A stretch of DNA of 64,000 nucleotides from Streptomyces bluensis (GTDB lineage Bacteria; Actinomycetota; Actinomycetes; Streptomycetales; Streptomycetaceae): the NCBI RefSeq assembly GCF_014650715.1, contig NZ_BMVM01000025.1:26028-90027 (forward strand), read 5' to 3'. This document shows, piece by piece, positions 26,180-35,317 of this stretch. How positions within the stretch are numbered: position 1 is the stretch's first letter; the number at the start of each line of letters is the position of its first letter. A program made the position numbers and the translations under genes. The notes under the pieces are model-generated. The model did no database searches, was not told where the DNA came from, and saw only the letters and a program-made list of their open reading frames with translations.

Positions 26180-26976
26180 CCCTCCTCGACATACGCGGCC
26201 TGACCATCCGCACCACGGACGGACACACCCTGGTCGACGACCTCTCGCTGACCATCGCGGGCGGCGAACGACGGGGACTCATCGGCGAGTCGGGCTCCGG
26301 CAAGTCGCTGACCACCCTCGCCGTGCTCGGACTGCTCCCCGACGGTATGACCGCCACCGGCAGCATCGAACTCGCCGGCACCCAGATCGTGGGCGCCCGC
26401 GAGAAACACCTCACGCGCGTACGCGGCACGGACGCCGCCATCGTCTTCCAGGAGCCGCTGACCGCGCTCGACCCGCTGATGCGCGTCGGCCGGCAGATCG
26501 CGGAACCCCTCGCCCGGCGGCGCGGCCTGAAGGGCGCCGAACTCCAGCGTGCGGTCGCCCGGGCTCTGGAGCAGGTGCGGCTGCCGGAGCCCGACCGCAT
26601 CGCCCGCGCCTTCCCGCACGAGATCTCCGGCGGCCAGCGCCAGCGCGTCGCGCTCGCCATGGCGCTGGCCTGCGAGCCGAAGCTGCTCATCGCCGACGAG
26701 CCGACCACCGCGCTCGACGTGTCCGTGCAGGCGGACATGCTCGACCTGATCGACACGCTCGTACGCGAACGGGACATGGCCGTCCTCTTCGTCAGCCATG
26801 ACCTCGCGGTCGTCGCCCGGGTCACCGACCGCGTCCTGGTCATGAAGGACGGCCGGGCGGTCGAGGAGGGCGACGTCCGCGAGATCGTGCGGCGACCGCG
26901 CGAGGAGTACACAGCAGCACTGGTGGCAAGCGCCCGGCGGCTGGAGTCCGCCCTGGACACCAGGCGCGCCCGATGA
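26176..26976 (+). CDS. ABC importer ATPase, DppD type
   Basis: 266 residues. Walker A GESGSGKS, Q loop FQEPLTALDP, signature SGGQRQRVALAMA, Walker B LLIADEPTTALD and H loop SHD are all intact. It overlaps both neighbours by 4 bases. It is shorter than DppD (about 330) because the C-terminal Cys-rich extension is missing. Probably forms a heterodimer with the next ATPase. Confidence 0.92.
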   Translation: MTLLDIRGLTIRTTDGHTLVDDLSLTIAGGERRGLIGESGSGKSLTTLAVLGLLPDGMTATGSIELAGTQIVGAREKHLTRVRGTDAAIVFQEPLTALDPLMRVGRQIAEPLARRRGLKGAELQRAVARALEQVRLPEPDRIARAFPHEISGGQRQRVALAMALACEPKLLIADEPTTALDVSVQADMLDLIDTLVRERDMAVLFVSHDLAVVARVTDRVLVMKDGRAVEEGDVREIVRRPREEYTAALVASARRLESALDTRRAR

Positions 26977-27788
26977 CACCCGTACCAGAGCCTGAGGAGC
27001 GCGTGGTGACGCCCGTACCGCAGACGACGCCCGTACTGGAGCTGAGCGACGCCTCGCTGCGGTACCGGGGCAGTGGCGCCCCGGTCGTCCGGGACGTCTC
27101 GCTCGCCGTCGAGTCCGGCCGGAGCCTCGCCCTCGTCGGCGAGTCGGGTGCGGGCAAGACGACGCTGCTGCGGCTGCTGCTCGGCCTGGCCCGGCCCACC
27201 TCCGGCACCGTGCGCTTCGACGGTGACGTGCTGAGCCTGCGGGACCGTGAGCAGATGCGCCGCTTCCGGCGCAGCGTGCAGTGTGTCTTCCAGGACCCGT
27301 ACTCCTCGCTCGACCCGCGCCGGCGCGTCGGCGGGATCGTCGCCGAGCCGCTTCGTTCGCTCGGCCTCGACACACGGCGTACCGCGGAGCCCAAGGTGGC
27401 CGAGGCCCTGGAGCGGGTCGGGCTGCCGGCCGATGCCGCCGAACGCTATCCGCACGAGTTCTCCGGCGGTCAGCGCCAGCGCATCGCGATCGCCCGCGCC
27501 ACCGTGTGCCACCCGAGGGTGCTGCTCGCCGACGAGCCGGTCAGCGCGCTCGACGTCACCACCCGGATCAAGGTGGTCGACCTGCTGGCCGAGCTGAAGC
27601 AGGAGCGCGGCCTCACCCTCGTCATGGTCTCCCACGACCTGTCGGTCGTCGCCTCCCTGTGCGAACGCACCGCCGTCCTTGAACGCGGTGTCGTCGTCGA
27701 ACACGGCGACACCGCCCAGGTACTCGGCGACCCCGCGCACCCGTACACGCGCCGCCTCATCGACAGCGTGCCGCGGCTGCCCGCATGA
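26973..27788 (+). CDS. ABC importer ATPase, DppF type
   Basis: 271 residues. Walker A GESGAGKT, Q loop FQDPYSSLDPR, signature SGGQRQRIAIARA, Walker B VLLADEPVSALD, H loop SHD. Ends with HPYTRRLIDSVP, the usual DppF tail. An in-frame GTG at 27006 is an alternative start. Last gene of the operon; the partner is the ATPase directly upstream. Confidence 0.92.
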   Translation: MTPVPEPEERVVTPVPQTTPVLELSDASLRYRGSGAPVVRDVSLAVESGRSLALVGESGAGKTTLLRLLLGLARPTSGTVRFDGDVLSLRDREQMRRFRRSVQCVFQDPYSSLDPRRRVGGIVAEPLRSLGLDTRRTAEPKVAEALERVGLPADAAERYPHEFSGGQRQRIAIARATVCHPRVLLADEPVSALDVTTRIKVVDLLAELKQERGLTLVMVSHDLSVVASLCERTAVLERGVVVEHGDTAQVLGDPAHPYTRRLIDSVPRLPA

Positions 27789-27789
27789 A

Positions 27790-27815
27790 GCGGCGCGGGG
27801 CGCGGCGCCGCCCGC
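27790..27815. terminator. GC-rich hairpin after importer operon
   Basis: The bases just after the last importer gene can fold as GCGGGGCG with CGCCCGC around a short loop. It fits an operon-end terminator but has no U tract and the pairing is imperfect. Confidence 0.35.
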
Positions 27816-27886
27816 TGGAGTGGCCCAACCACCCTGCGCCCCGTGCCCGTTGACTCCGACACCCACCACGTGCTTGCATCCCGGCT

Positions 27887-27970
27887 ATGCCTCCGCTGGA
27901 GCCTCTGACCCGCCGCCGCGCCGTGGATCTCGTACGCGTGGCCGCCGCGCTGTGTCGGCTTTCCGTTTGA
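27887..27970 (+). CDS. Leader peptide before sulfite-oxidase-type gene
   Basis: A 27-residue open frame from ATG 27887 to TGA 27970, 126 bases before the molybdoenzyme gene. The translation contains LTRRRAVDLVRVAAALCR and ends LSV. The pattern T-x-R-x-x-x-D-L-x-R-x-x-x-A-x-C-R is a known actinobacterial putative leader peptide type found upstream of sulfur-metabolism genes. The Cys and Arg codons near the end fit attenuation by ribosome stalling, in response to cysteine supply perhaps. Codons have GC-rich third positions. No strong ribosome site is seen. Confidence 0.7.
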   Translation: MPPLEPLTRRRAVDLVRVAAALCRLSV

Positions 27971-28096
27971 CCGGCTGTCCCTCGGTTCTCTCCTTCGACG
28001 GCCGCGTCCCGTAGGCCCTGCTCGCCGCGGGCCGCGCGTGCGCCGTGCCCTGCCCGAACCTTTCCTTGTACCTAAAATGGATGAGGAGGACCTGCC

Positions 28097-29368
28097 ATGT
28101 CCGCTGCCGGCTCCGCCGCCCACCACGAAACCGCCTACGACCGCCGCAGGCTGCGCCAGTGGCTCGCCGGGGAGGCCAGAGCGGACGGGGTCACGCGCCG
28201 CAGGCTCCTCACCCTGCTCGCCGCGACCGCCGCCGCCACCACGCCCCCCACGGCGCCTTCGGCTCGCGCGGCCCACTCACCGATCGTCAAGCCGTTGCCC
28301 CCCGAGTGGTTCATTCAGCGCGGCACCAACGCCGAGACCCGCTGGGAGGCGCTGCGCGGCACCGGCCCCCACACGCCCAACGAGCTGTTCTTCGTCCGCA
28401 ACCACACCGCGACGCCCGTCCTGGACGCAGCCGACTGGCGGCTGAGGCTGTGGGGTGACGGACTGCGTGGCGCGCCCGGCGAGGACACACCGGTCGAGTT
28501 CGGCTACGACGACCTGCGGGCCCTGCCCTCCGTCACCCGTAGCGTGCTCGTCGAGTGTGCCGGAAACGGACGCAGCTTCTACACGACGCAGCAGGGTGAG
28601 ACGGTCACCGGCACCGCCTGGACGCTCGGCGCGGTCGGCGTGGCGCGCTGGCGCGGGGTGCGCCTGGCCGACGTGCTGCGCAGGGCCGGACTGTCCCCGC
28701 ACGCGGTGGACGTACAGCCGCGCGGCCTGGACGCCGCGTACGTCAGCGGTGGCGAGAACCTCGGCCGGGTGCGCCGGCCGCTGCCGTTGGCCAAGGCACT
28801 GGACGACGTGCTGCTCGCCTACGAGATGAACGGCGAGCCGCTGCCGTACGACCACGGGTACCCGGTGCGGGTGCTGGTGCCGTCGTGGGTGGGGATCGCG
28901 TCGATCAAGTGGGTCGGCGACATCGAGGTGTCCGCTCAGCCGCTGTACTCGCCGTGGAACACCACGTTCTACCGGCTGTTCGGCTCCGCGTACCCGGAGG
29001 AGGGCAGTGCGCCGCTCACCCGGCAGACCCCCAAGAGCGCCTTCGAGCTGGCGAGCGGCGCGAGGTTCACGGTGGGCGACGGGCAGGTGCTGCACGGCCG
29101 GTCCTGGTCGGGCGCGGGAGCCGTCGCGCGGGTCGACGTCAGCACCGACGACGGGGCGAGCTGGCGGCCCGCCCGCCTCCACGACCGGCCGCGGGCCGAC
29201 ACCTGGACGCGCTGGTCCCTGCCCTGGACGCCCGAAACGCCCGGCGCGACGCACCTGCTGGCCCGCGCCACCGACACGGCAGGCCACACCCAGCCGGTCA
29301 CCGCCGTGCCCAACACCCAGGGCTATCTGTTCGACGCGCTGGTGCGGCATCCGGTGACCGTGGCGTAA
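28097..29368 (+). CDS. Tat-exported sulfite-oxidase-type molybdoenzyme
   Basis: 423 residues. Tat signal VTRRRLLTLLAATAAA (about 32-47). The oxidoreductase molybdopterin domain has FFVRNH near 98 and C154 in LVECAGNGRSFY as molybdenum ligand, then VPSWVGIASIKWVGDI near the dimer interface. A C-terminal Mo-co dimerisation domain of Ig type starts near residue 315. No heme domain, so electrons go to a separate carrier. GAGGAGG lies before ATG 28097. The leader peptide upstream links it to sulfur metabolism. A role on other oxyanions or oxidised Met cannot be excluded. Confidence 0.88.
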   Translation: MSAAGSAAHHETAYDRRRLRQWLAGEARADGVTRRRLLTLLAATAAATTPPTAPSARAAHSPIVKPLPPEWFIQRGTNAETRWEALRGTGPHTPNELFFVRNHTATPVLDAADWRLRLWGDGLRGAPGEDTPVEFGYDDLRALPSVTRSVLVECAGNGRSFYTTQQGETVTGTAWTLGAVGVARWRGVRLADVLRRAGLSPHAVDVQPRGLDAAYVSGGENLGRVRRPLPLAKALDDVLLAYEMNGEPLPYDHGYPVRVLVPSWVGIASIKWVGDIEVSAQPLYSPWNTTFYRLFGSAYPEEGSAPLTRQTPKSAFELASGARFTVGDGQVLHGRSWSGAGAVARVDVSTDDGASWRPARLHDRPRADTWTRWSLPWTPETPGATHLLARATDTAGHTQPVTAVPNTQGYLFDALVRHPVTVA

Positions 29369-29376
29369 ACAGGTCG

Positions 29377-29399
29377 CGCCGGGTGCGCCGTGCCCGGCG
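29377..29399. terminator. Hairpin between convergent genes
   Basis: Perfect 7-bp arms CGCCGGG (29377-29383) and CCCGGCG (29393-29399) with a 9-base loop in the 42-bp gap between the convergent molybdoenzyme and DeoR genes. Confidence 0.45.
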
Positions 29400-29410
29400 G
29401 AGGCGGCCGA

Positions 29411-30208
29411 TCACACCGGAGCGACGGAGTGCCGCTGCGGCTCGGTCACCACCGTGGTCACACCCCGGGCACGCAACGCCTCCAGAACGCCCGGGTCGGC
29501 GTCGACGTCGGTCACCAGGGTCCAGTCCTCGCCCAACGGCGTCCAGGTGTGGAAGGGCCGACGCCCCAACTTCGCCGCATGCGCGAGGACATACACATGG
29601 TCGGCACGCGCGGCCATCAGCTCCTTGAGACGGGTCTGCCGCAGATCCGCCTCGCAGATGCCGAGTTCGGGCGAGATACCGTCCGTGCCGAGGAACACCC
29701 GGTCGAACGTCATCCGCTCCAGGGCCGCTTCCGTCAGCGGACCCACGAAGCCCTGGCTGAGCGGGCGGAGCGTACCGCCGAGGCACTCGACGTGGACGGT
29801 CTCCACATCGGCCAGTGCCTGGAGCGCGGTCAGCCCGGTCGTCGCCACCGTGACATCCTCCGCGGTGCGCAACTCGTGCGCGAGCGCGCCGACCGTCGAG
29901 CCCGCGTCCAGCAGCAGCGTCTCACCGGGCCGCACCTGCTCGGCGGCCCACCGGGCGATGGCCTGCTTCGCCTCGAACGCCTCACCGGTCCGCTGCCGCA
30001 GCGACGCCTCGGGGTGGGCGGACAGCGCCATCGCACCGCCGTAGGTCCGGGCGAGCCGCCCGTCGGTGGTGAGCTTCGCCAGGTCACGGCGGATGGTGGA
30101 GGCCGTCACCCCGAACAGCTGCGAGAGCTCGTCGACGCTCGCCAGACCGGTGGTGGTGGCGAGGTGGACGATCTGGTCGCGCCGCGCCTTCGATCCGATC
30201 GCAGACAT
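29411..30208 (-). CDS. DeoR family transcriptional regulator
   Basis: 265 residues. N-terminal DeoR helix-turn-helix (RRDQIVHLATTTGLASVDEL followed by LFGVTASTIRRDL) and a C-terminal sugar-phosphate sensor domain with LLLDAGSTVGALAHEL and VFLGTDGISPELGICEAD, the usual phosphosugar-binding pattern. ATG at 30208 is chosen because the HTH begins straight after it. It lies in line with the PdxA2 and DUF1537 genes, and is the probable repressor of this catabolic locus. Confidence 0.88.
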   Translation of the reverse strand: MSAIGSKARRDQIVHLATTTGLASVDELSQLFGVTASTIRRDLAKLTTDGRLARTYGGAMALSAHPEASLRQRTGEAFEAKQAIARWAAEQVRPGETLLLDAGSTVGALAHELRTAEDVTVATTGLTALQALADVETVHVECLGGTLRPLSQGFVGPLTEAALERMTFDRVFLGTDGISPELGICEADLRQTRLKELMAARADHVYVLAHAAKLGRRPFHTWTPLGEDWTLVTDVDADPGVLEALRARGVTTVVTEPQRHSVAPV

Positions 30209-30266
30209 CAGTCCTTGGGTCCTCTGGTGCCTCGTGGTGCCACGGATGGAGTGGACGACCGGGTGG

Positions 30267-31319
30267 TCAGCGGCCAGCCGGAGCGGTCGACATCTCGGCG
30301 GCCTGGCGCAGGGCCTCGACCATGCTACGGGCATCGGCGCGCCCTGTCCCCGCGATGTCGAACGCCGTGCCGTGGTCAACGGACGTACGGATCACGGGCA
30401 GTCCGACCGTCAGGTTGACCCCGGCCTCGATACCGAGCACCTTGACCGGGCCGTGGCCCTGGTCGTGGTACATCGCCACGATGAGGTCGTAGTCCCCGCG
30501 TGACGCGAGGAAGAACGCGGTGTCGGCCGGGAGCGGCCCCCGGGCGTCGATGCCGTCGGCGCGCAGCACCTCCAGCGCCGGGACGATCTTCTCCTCCTCC
30601 TCGCCGTACCCGAACAGCCCGTTCTCGCCCGCGTGCGGGTTGATACCGCAGACACCGATCCGGGGCTGCGGAACTCCCGCGCGCACCATCGCCTCGTGGC
30701 CCCGCCGCACCGTGCGCTCGACGAGTCCGGGCTCGATGCGGTTGACGGCGTCGATCAGGCCGATGTGGGTGGTGACATGGATGACCTTCACCTTCGGGGT
30801 GGACAGCATCATCGACACCTCCTCCACCCCGGTGAGGTGGGCGAGGAGTTCGGTGTGCCCGGGGTAGAGGTGGCCCGCCGCGTGCAGCGCCTCCTTGTTG
30901 AGGGGTGCCGTGCAGATGCCCTGCACGTCACCGCGCATCGCCAGCTCGGCGGCGACCCGCACATAGTGGTACGCGGCGTCCCCGGCCTTCGGGGACAGCT
31001 TTCCCCACGGCAGGTCCGCCGGGAGCAGGGCGAGGTCGATGACATTGACGCGGCCCGGTGTGAACTCGGCCTGCGCCGGGCTCTCCACGGGCACGATCGT
31101 GCAGTCGACGCCGACGATGCGGGCCGCCTGGCGCAGCCGTTCGGCGTCGCCGACGACCACCGGACGGCAGTCGCGGAGCGTGTCGGGGTGCAGCAGCGCC
31201 GGGACCACGACCTCCGGTCCGATACCGGCGCCGTCGCCCATGGTCACCGCGATGACCGGGAGCGCGCGTGGGGTGGCGCCGGTCCGGTCGGCGGTGGGGG
31301 CGGTGGGGGCTGCGTTCAC
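30267..31319 (-). CDS. PdxA2-type 4-phospho-sugar-acid dehydrogenase
   Basis: 350 residues of the PdxA fold: VTMGDGAGIGPEV near the N-terminus, CTAPLNKEAL, metal ligand His in YPGHTELLA, and the second metal site in AMYHDQGHGPVK. It lies next to a DUF1537 kinase and begins inside that gene by GTGA. Such pairs are known to act on C4 sugar acids: the kinase makes 4-phospho-threonate or -erythronate, and PdxA2 oxidises and decarboxylates it to dihydroxyacetone phosphate. This context argues against the pyridoxal-synthesis PdxA. AAGGAG precedes GTG 31319. Exact substrate unproven. Confidence 0.85.
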   Translation of the reverse strand: MNAAPTAPTADRTGATPRALPVIAVTMGDGAGIGPEVVVPALLHPDTLRDCRPVVVGDAERLRQAARIVGVDCTIVPVESPAQAEFTPGRVNVIDLALLPADLPWGKLSPKAGDAAYHYVRVAAELAMRGDVQGICTAPLNKEALHAAGHLYPGHTELLAHLTGVEEVSMMLSTPKVKVIHVTTHIGLIDAVNRIEPGLVERTVRRGHEAMVRAGVPQPRIGVCGINPHAGENGLFGYGEEEEKIVPALEVLRADGIDARGPLPADTAFFLASRGDYDLIVAMYHDQGHGPVKVLGIEAGVNLTVGLPVIRTSVDHGTAFDIAGTGRADARSMVEALRQAAEMSTAPAGR

Positions 31320-32560
31320 AGGACTTCTCCTTGGAGACGGGATCGTACGGAGTGCACCGGGGCGGGGTGCGGGCGCTCGGGGCGCAGGGCCTGAGCGATG
31401 CGTGACAGCGAGTCGGCCTCGCCGAAGCTGCCGGGGCGGGTGACGACGGAACGGCCGTCCGGGGCATGGGAGTGCACGGCGCCGTGATGGATCTCGGCGA
31501 CCGGTCGCAGCTGTGTGATGCGCAGAGCGTCCAGGACGCGGCGGGCGGTCTCGCCTCCGGTGAGAACGAGGTCGCTGTCGCCCGCCACACCGGCGACGGC
31601 CGCGGCGAGCGCGGTGACGAGCTCGCGGGAGGAAGCGGGGGAAACGGGTCCGGTGAGGCTGACCACGGTGATGCCGTGCGGTGTGATGTCCAGCCGGCCG
31701 GCCGGGGAGCTCGTGAGCTCGCCGGGGGAGAGGGGCACATGCCGGGCACCCACGGCGGTGAGCCGGGCGATCTGCTCGGCGGCGGTGGGCTCGGCGGTAC
31801 CGACCACGACCAACAGCGGCCGCCGTGCTGTGCCGTTGGGGCGGTGCGTCGTCGTCTGCGGGTCCGGCGCGAGCCGCCGGCCCAGCGCGGCGGCGAGGCC
31901 TCCCGTGCCCAGCATCCTTACGTCCGGCCCGAGTTCGTGCGCCGCTCCGGCGATCAGGTTCAGGTCCTCGTCCGTCTCCGCGTCGCACACAGGGTGTTGT
32001 CCCTGCGCGAAACACGCACGCAGCTGATCGGTCAGCGCACCCCCACGTACGACGGACAGCGGGACGAGCGCCGTCGGTACGCCGAGCAGCGCGTGGGAGA
32101 CGGAGCGCGGCGGGGGACGGCCCTCGGCCCGCCAGGCGTCCGTCGTGTGCAGCGGGACTCCCCGCAGGTGCACGACCCCGCCACGCACGGTGCGGCCCGC
32201 GACCGGCAGCGCGGGCGCGATCACCACACCCCGGGCCCCGGCCGCGTACGCGGCGGTCTCGGCGGCGAGGTTGCCGCGCAGCAGCGAGTCCACCTTCTTG
32301 AACAGCACTCCGGCGTGGGTGGCGCCCGCGGCGACGGCGGCCCGCACCGAGCGCGCGGCACGCGCGGCGGGCAGCTGCCGGCTGTCGAGGTCGACCACGA
32401 CGCTCTCACCCGCAGGGGGGAGAGCTGCGGTCCCGTCTGCGGCACAGAGGCCGCCGGCGGGCGCCCCCAGCACGATCCGGCTCGGCAGGCGCAGCGCCAT
32501 CGCGGTCTCCGCGGCACCCGACAGATCGTCGGCGAGCGCGAGCACACGGTGAGGGGACAC
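31316..32560 (-). CDS. DUF1537 four-carbon acid sugar kinase
   Basis: 414 residues. N-terminal substrate domain with ALADDLSGAAETAMAL and the conserved FKKVDSLLRGN; C-terminal nucleotide-binding domain with LVVVGTAEPTAAEQI and VLTGGETARRVLDAL. The family phosphorylates D-threonate, L-threonate, D-erythronate or related acids. GTG at 32560 follows GAGGAGG. It is coupled to PdxA2. Divergent from the importer operon across a 231-base promoter region. Confidence 0.88.
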   Translation of the reverse strand: MSPHRVLALADDLSGAAETAMALRLPSRIVLGAPAGGLCAADGTAALPPAGESVVVDLDSRQLPAARAARSVRAAVAAGATHAGVLFKKVDSLLRGNLAAETAAYAAGARGVVIAPALPVAGRTVRGGVVHLRGVPLHTTDAWRAEGRPPPRSVSHALLGVPTALVPLSVVRGGALTDQLRACFAQGQHPVCDAETDEDLNLIAGAAHELGPDVRMLGTGGLAAALGRRLAPDPQTTTHRPNGTARRPLLVVVGTAEPTAAEQIARLTAVGARHVPLSPGELTSSPAGRLDITPHGITVVSLTGPVSPASSRELVTALAAAVAGVAGDSDLVLTGGETARRVLDALRITQLRPVAEIHHGAVHSHAPDGRSVVTRPGSFGEADSLSRIAQALRPERPHPAPVHSVRSRLQGEVL

Positions 32561-32614
32561 GGGAACCTCCTCGGACGACCGGGACGGCCTCTCGGGCACC
32601 GATGATGACACGAG

Positions 32615-32652
32615 TTGCGCGATTCGCGCGAGACCCCTTGCGCACTTCGCGC
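32615..32652. promoter_or_regulatory. Paired operator repeats in divergent promoter region
   Basis: TTGCGCGATTCGCGC at 32615-32629 and TTGCGCACTTCGCGC at 32638-32652: two direct copies of TTGCGCxxTTCGCGC, 23 bases apart, each partly palindromic. They sit between the DUF1537 gene and the divergent importer gene. Repeated sites of this size are common for DeoR-family repressors, so the DeoR gene at 29411-30208 is the expected binder. Confidence 0.6.
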
Positions 32653-32791
32653 AGCCGTGCCACCTTTTCCGGCGCGACACCTGTTCGTCGCCCGCCGGAC
32701 CGGATCAGCCCGGCCGGCCCGGCACCCTCGCGAGCCGGACCGGGTGGGAACTACCGGAGCCGGTCGCCCACGGAAAGCAAGAAGGTCGACG

Positions 32792-34381
32792 ATGACCCCA
32801 TCTCCCCAGAGTGCATCCCCCGAGCACGAGCCGCCGAGCCGCCGCACCTTGTTGCGCTGGGGCGCCCTCGGCGGAGCCGGGCTCGCCCTCGGCCCGCTCA
32901 GCGCGTGCGCCGGTCCCACCGGAGCCCCCGGCCCCGGCACCCTCACCCTCGGCCTGAACCGCTCGCTGGTGAGCCTGGACAACAAGCTCAACCAGTTCGA
33001 CGCGGCGATCACCGTGCAGCGCGCCGTCCGTCAGGCCCTCACCCGTATCGGCCCCCGAATGAAGGTCCAGCACGTCCTCGCCGACCGCTTCGAGATGACG
33101 GAGCCCACCGCGTGGACGGTCCGTCTGCGTGAGGGCGTCCGCTACTCCGACGGCAGCCCCGTCACCGTCGAGGACGTCGCGACCGCCCTGCGCATGTACG
33201 CCAAGGTCAACGGCTCCTTCATCCTCGGCCTGTTCCCCGAACTGCCCACGGTCGAGCCGACCGGCGAGCGCACCTTCCGGCTGCGCACCGAACGCCCCGT
33301 GCCCGTCCTCGACCGCCTGATGGCCAACATCCACATCACCCCGGCCGCCGCCAACCGTCCCGAGGAACTCCAGAGCGGCCTCGGCTCCGGCCCCTACCGG
33401 GTGGTGAAGGCCAACGGCGGCGCCGGCGAGTACACCCTCGCCCGCAACACCAGGTACTGGGGGCCCCGGCCGCACGTCGACACCGTCCGCGTGCGCTTCG
33501 TGCCCGAGGAGGCCAGCCGGGTCATCGCCCTGCGCAGCGGCGAACTGGACGTCGTCGACACCCTCACGCCCGACTCGGCCGAACAGCTCACCGGTCTGCC
33601 CGGCGTCACCGTCCAGGAGACCTCCGGCGTCCGTATCTGCCAGCTCTTCTTCAACTTCCGCAAGCCGAAAGGGCATCCGCTCGCCGACCCCCGGGTCCGA
33701 CGCGCCCTGACGTACGCCATCGACGGCGAGTCCCTCATCCGCGACGTCCTCACCGACTCCGCCGACCCCGCCGAGGGTGTCGTCCCCCTCGCCCTCGAAG
33801 GCGCGGTCCGTACCGGCTCCTACACCTACGACCCCGCGAAGGCGAAGTCCTTGCTGAAGTCGCTGGGCGCGGACGACGTGCGGATCAAAATCATCTGGGA
33901 GTCGGGTGAGTTCGCCGCCGACACCTCCGTCATGGAGGCCGTCGTCGACATGCTCCAGGAGATCGGCGTACGCGCCCGGCTCCAGCAGTTCCAGCCCGGC
34001 GGCGACATCCTGAAGTGGCGTCAGGGACGTGGCGGCGACTGGGACGTCATCGGCAACGGCTTCCCCGGCACCACCGGCCAGGCCCTCACCTCCCTCCAGG
34101 GCATGTACGGCGGCACAGCGGAGAAGGAACGCACCCGTGACACCTATATGGGCTTCGTCGTCCCGCACATCGAGCAGCAACTCTCCGACGCGGCCGTCGA
34201 GGTCGACGCCACCGAGCGGAACAAGAAGCTGGTCGCCGTGCAGCACACCATCTGGGACACCTGGCCCTGCCTGTGGGCGTTCGCGCCGAAGACCCTCCTC
34301 GCCCGCCGCGACCGTGTGCGCGACCTGGACCTGCTGACGCTCAACTCGTACGACCTGTCCGCCGTACGGCTGGAGGGCTGA
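32792..34381 (+). CDS. ABC importer solute-binding lipoprotein, family 5
   Basis: 529 residues. Tat-like SRRTLLRWGALGGAGLALG leads to lipobox LSAC. SBP_bac_5 fold with WTVRLREGVRYSDGSPVTVE and ARNTRYWGPRPHVDTV. The operon also encodes both permeases and both ATPases, making a complete Dpp-type importer. Given the sugar-acid catabolic genes around it, the ligand is more likely a saccharide acid than a peptide (inference). ATG at 32792 has AAGG ten bases upstream. Confidence 0.9.
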   Translation: MTPSPQSASPEHEPPSRRTLLRWGALGGAGLALGPLSACAGPTGAPGPGTLTLGLNRSLVSLDNKLNQFDAAITVQRAVRQALTRIGPRMKVQHVLADRFEMTEPTAWTVRLREGVRYSDGSPVTVEDVATALRMYAKVNGSFILGLFPELPTVEPTGERTFRLRTERPVPVLDRLMANIHITPAAANRPEELQSGLGSGPYRVVKANGGAGEYTLARNTRYWGPRPHVDTVRVRFVPEEASRVIALRSGELDVVDTLTPDSAEQLTGLPGVTVQETSGVRICQLFFNFRKPKGHPLADPRVRRALTYAIDGESLIRDVLTDSADPAEGVVPLALEGAVRTGSYTYDPAKAKSLLKSLGADDVRIKIIWESGEFAADTSVMEAVVDMLQEIGVRARLQQFQPGGDILKWRQGRGGDWDVIGNGFPGTTGQALTSLQGMYGGTAEKERTRDTYMGFVVPHIEQQLSDAAVEVDATERNKKLVAVQHTIWDTWPCLWAFAPKTLLARRDRVRDLDLLTLNSYDLSAVRLEG

Positions 34382-34384
34382 CCC

Positions 34385-35314
34385 GTGCCGACCTATCTCG
34401 CCCGCCGTCTCGGCCAGAGCCTGCTGACCGTCTTCCTCACCCTGACCACGGTGTTCCTGCTGGTGCGGCTCGCCCCCGGCGACCCGGCCGCCGCGTACGC
34501 GCCCCCCTCCGCATCGAGCGCCGACCTGGCCCGCATCCGGGCGGAGTTCGGCCTGGACGACCCGCTGTTCACCCAGTACGGGATCTTCCTGCGCGACCTG
34601 TTCACCGGGAACCTGGGAACGAGCTACTCCTTCCACGCCCCGGCCTTCGACGTGGTCATGGACCGCATGCCCTACACCGTCACCCTCGCCGTCGCGGCCC
34701 TCGCGGTCACGACCCTCGTCGCCGTCCCCCTGGGTGTGTGGATGGCGCGCCGCGCCGACACCAAGCGGGAACTGGGCGCCAACGTGATGACGATCGCGGG
34801 GCAGTCGATGCCGGACTTCTGGACCGGGGTGATGCTGCTGACGGTGTTCGCCGTGCTGTTCCCGGTGCTGCCCGCCTCCGGCTTCACCACCTGGAGCGGA
34901 CTCGTCCTGCCCACCCTCACCGTCGCCGTGCTCCAGCTCGCCCTGGTCTCCCGGCTGGTGCGGCGCGAGATGGTCTCCGCACTGACCTCCCCGTACGTCA
35001 CCGTCGCCCGCTCCCGCGGAGTCTCCGAACACGCACTGACCTGGCGCTACGCCCTCGGGAACTCCGCGGTACCGCTGGTCACCGCGCTCGGTACGCGCTT
35101 CGCGGCGCTCCTCAACGGTGTCGTGGTCGTCGAGGTCGTCTTCGGCTGGCCCGGCGTCGGCTCGCTCGTCGTGCGTGCCCTGGAGACCCGCGACTACCCG
35201 CTGATCCAGGCGACCGTGCTGGTCACGGCCACCCTCGCGATCCTCGTCCAACTCCTCGTCGACCTCGCCTACCCGCTGCTCGACCCGCGGGTACGCCTCG
35301 GAAAGGCGGCCTGA
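34385..35314 (+). CDS. ABC importer permease, DppB type
   Basis: 309 residues, about six membrane segments. Begins YLARRLGQSLLTVFLTLTT and has RLAPGDPAAAY after the first segment. The docking loop is ARSRGVSEHALTWRYALGNS. Starts with GTG three bases after the lipoprotein gene. Confidence 0.92.
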   Translation: MPTYLARRLGQSLLTVFLTLTTVFLLVRLAPGDPAAAYAPPSASSADLARIRAEFGLDDPLFTQYGIFLRDLFTGNLGTSYSFHAPAFDVVMDRMPYTVTLAVAALAVTTLVAVPLGVWMARRADTKRELGANVMTIAGQSMPDFWTGVMLLTVFAVLFPVLPASGFTTWSGLVLPTLTVAVLQLALVSRLVRREMVSALTSPYVTVARSRGVSEHALTWRYALGNSAVPLVTALGTRFAALLNGVVVVEVVFGWPGVGSLVVRALETRDYPLIQATVLVTATLAILVQLLVDLAYPLLDPRVRLGKAA

Positions 35315-35317
35315 GCC

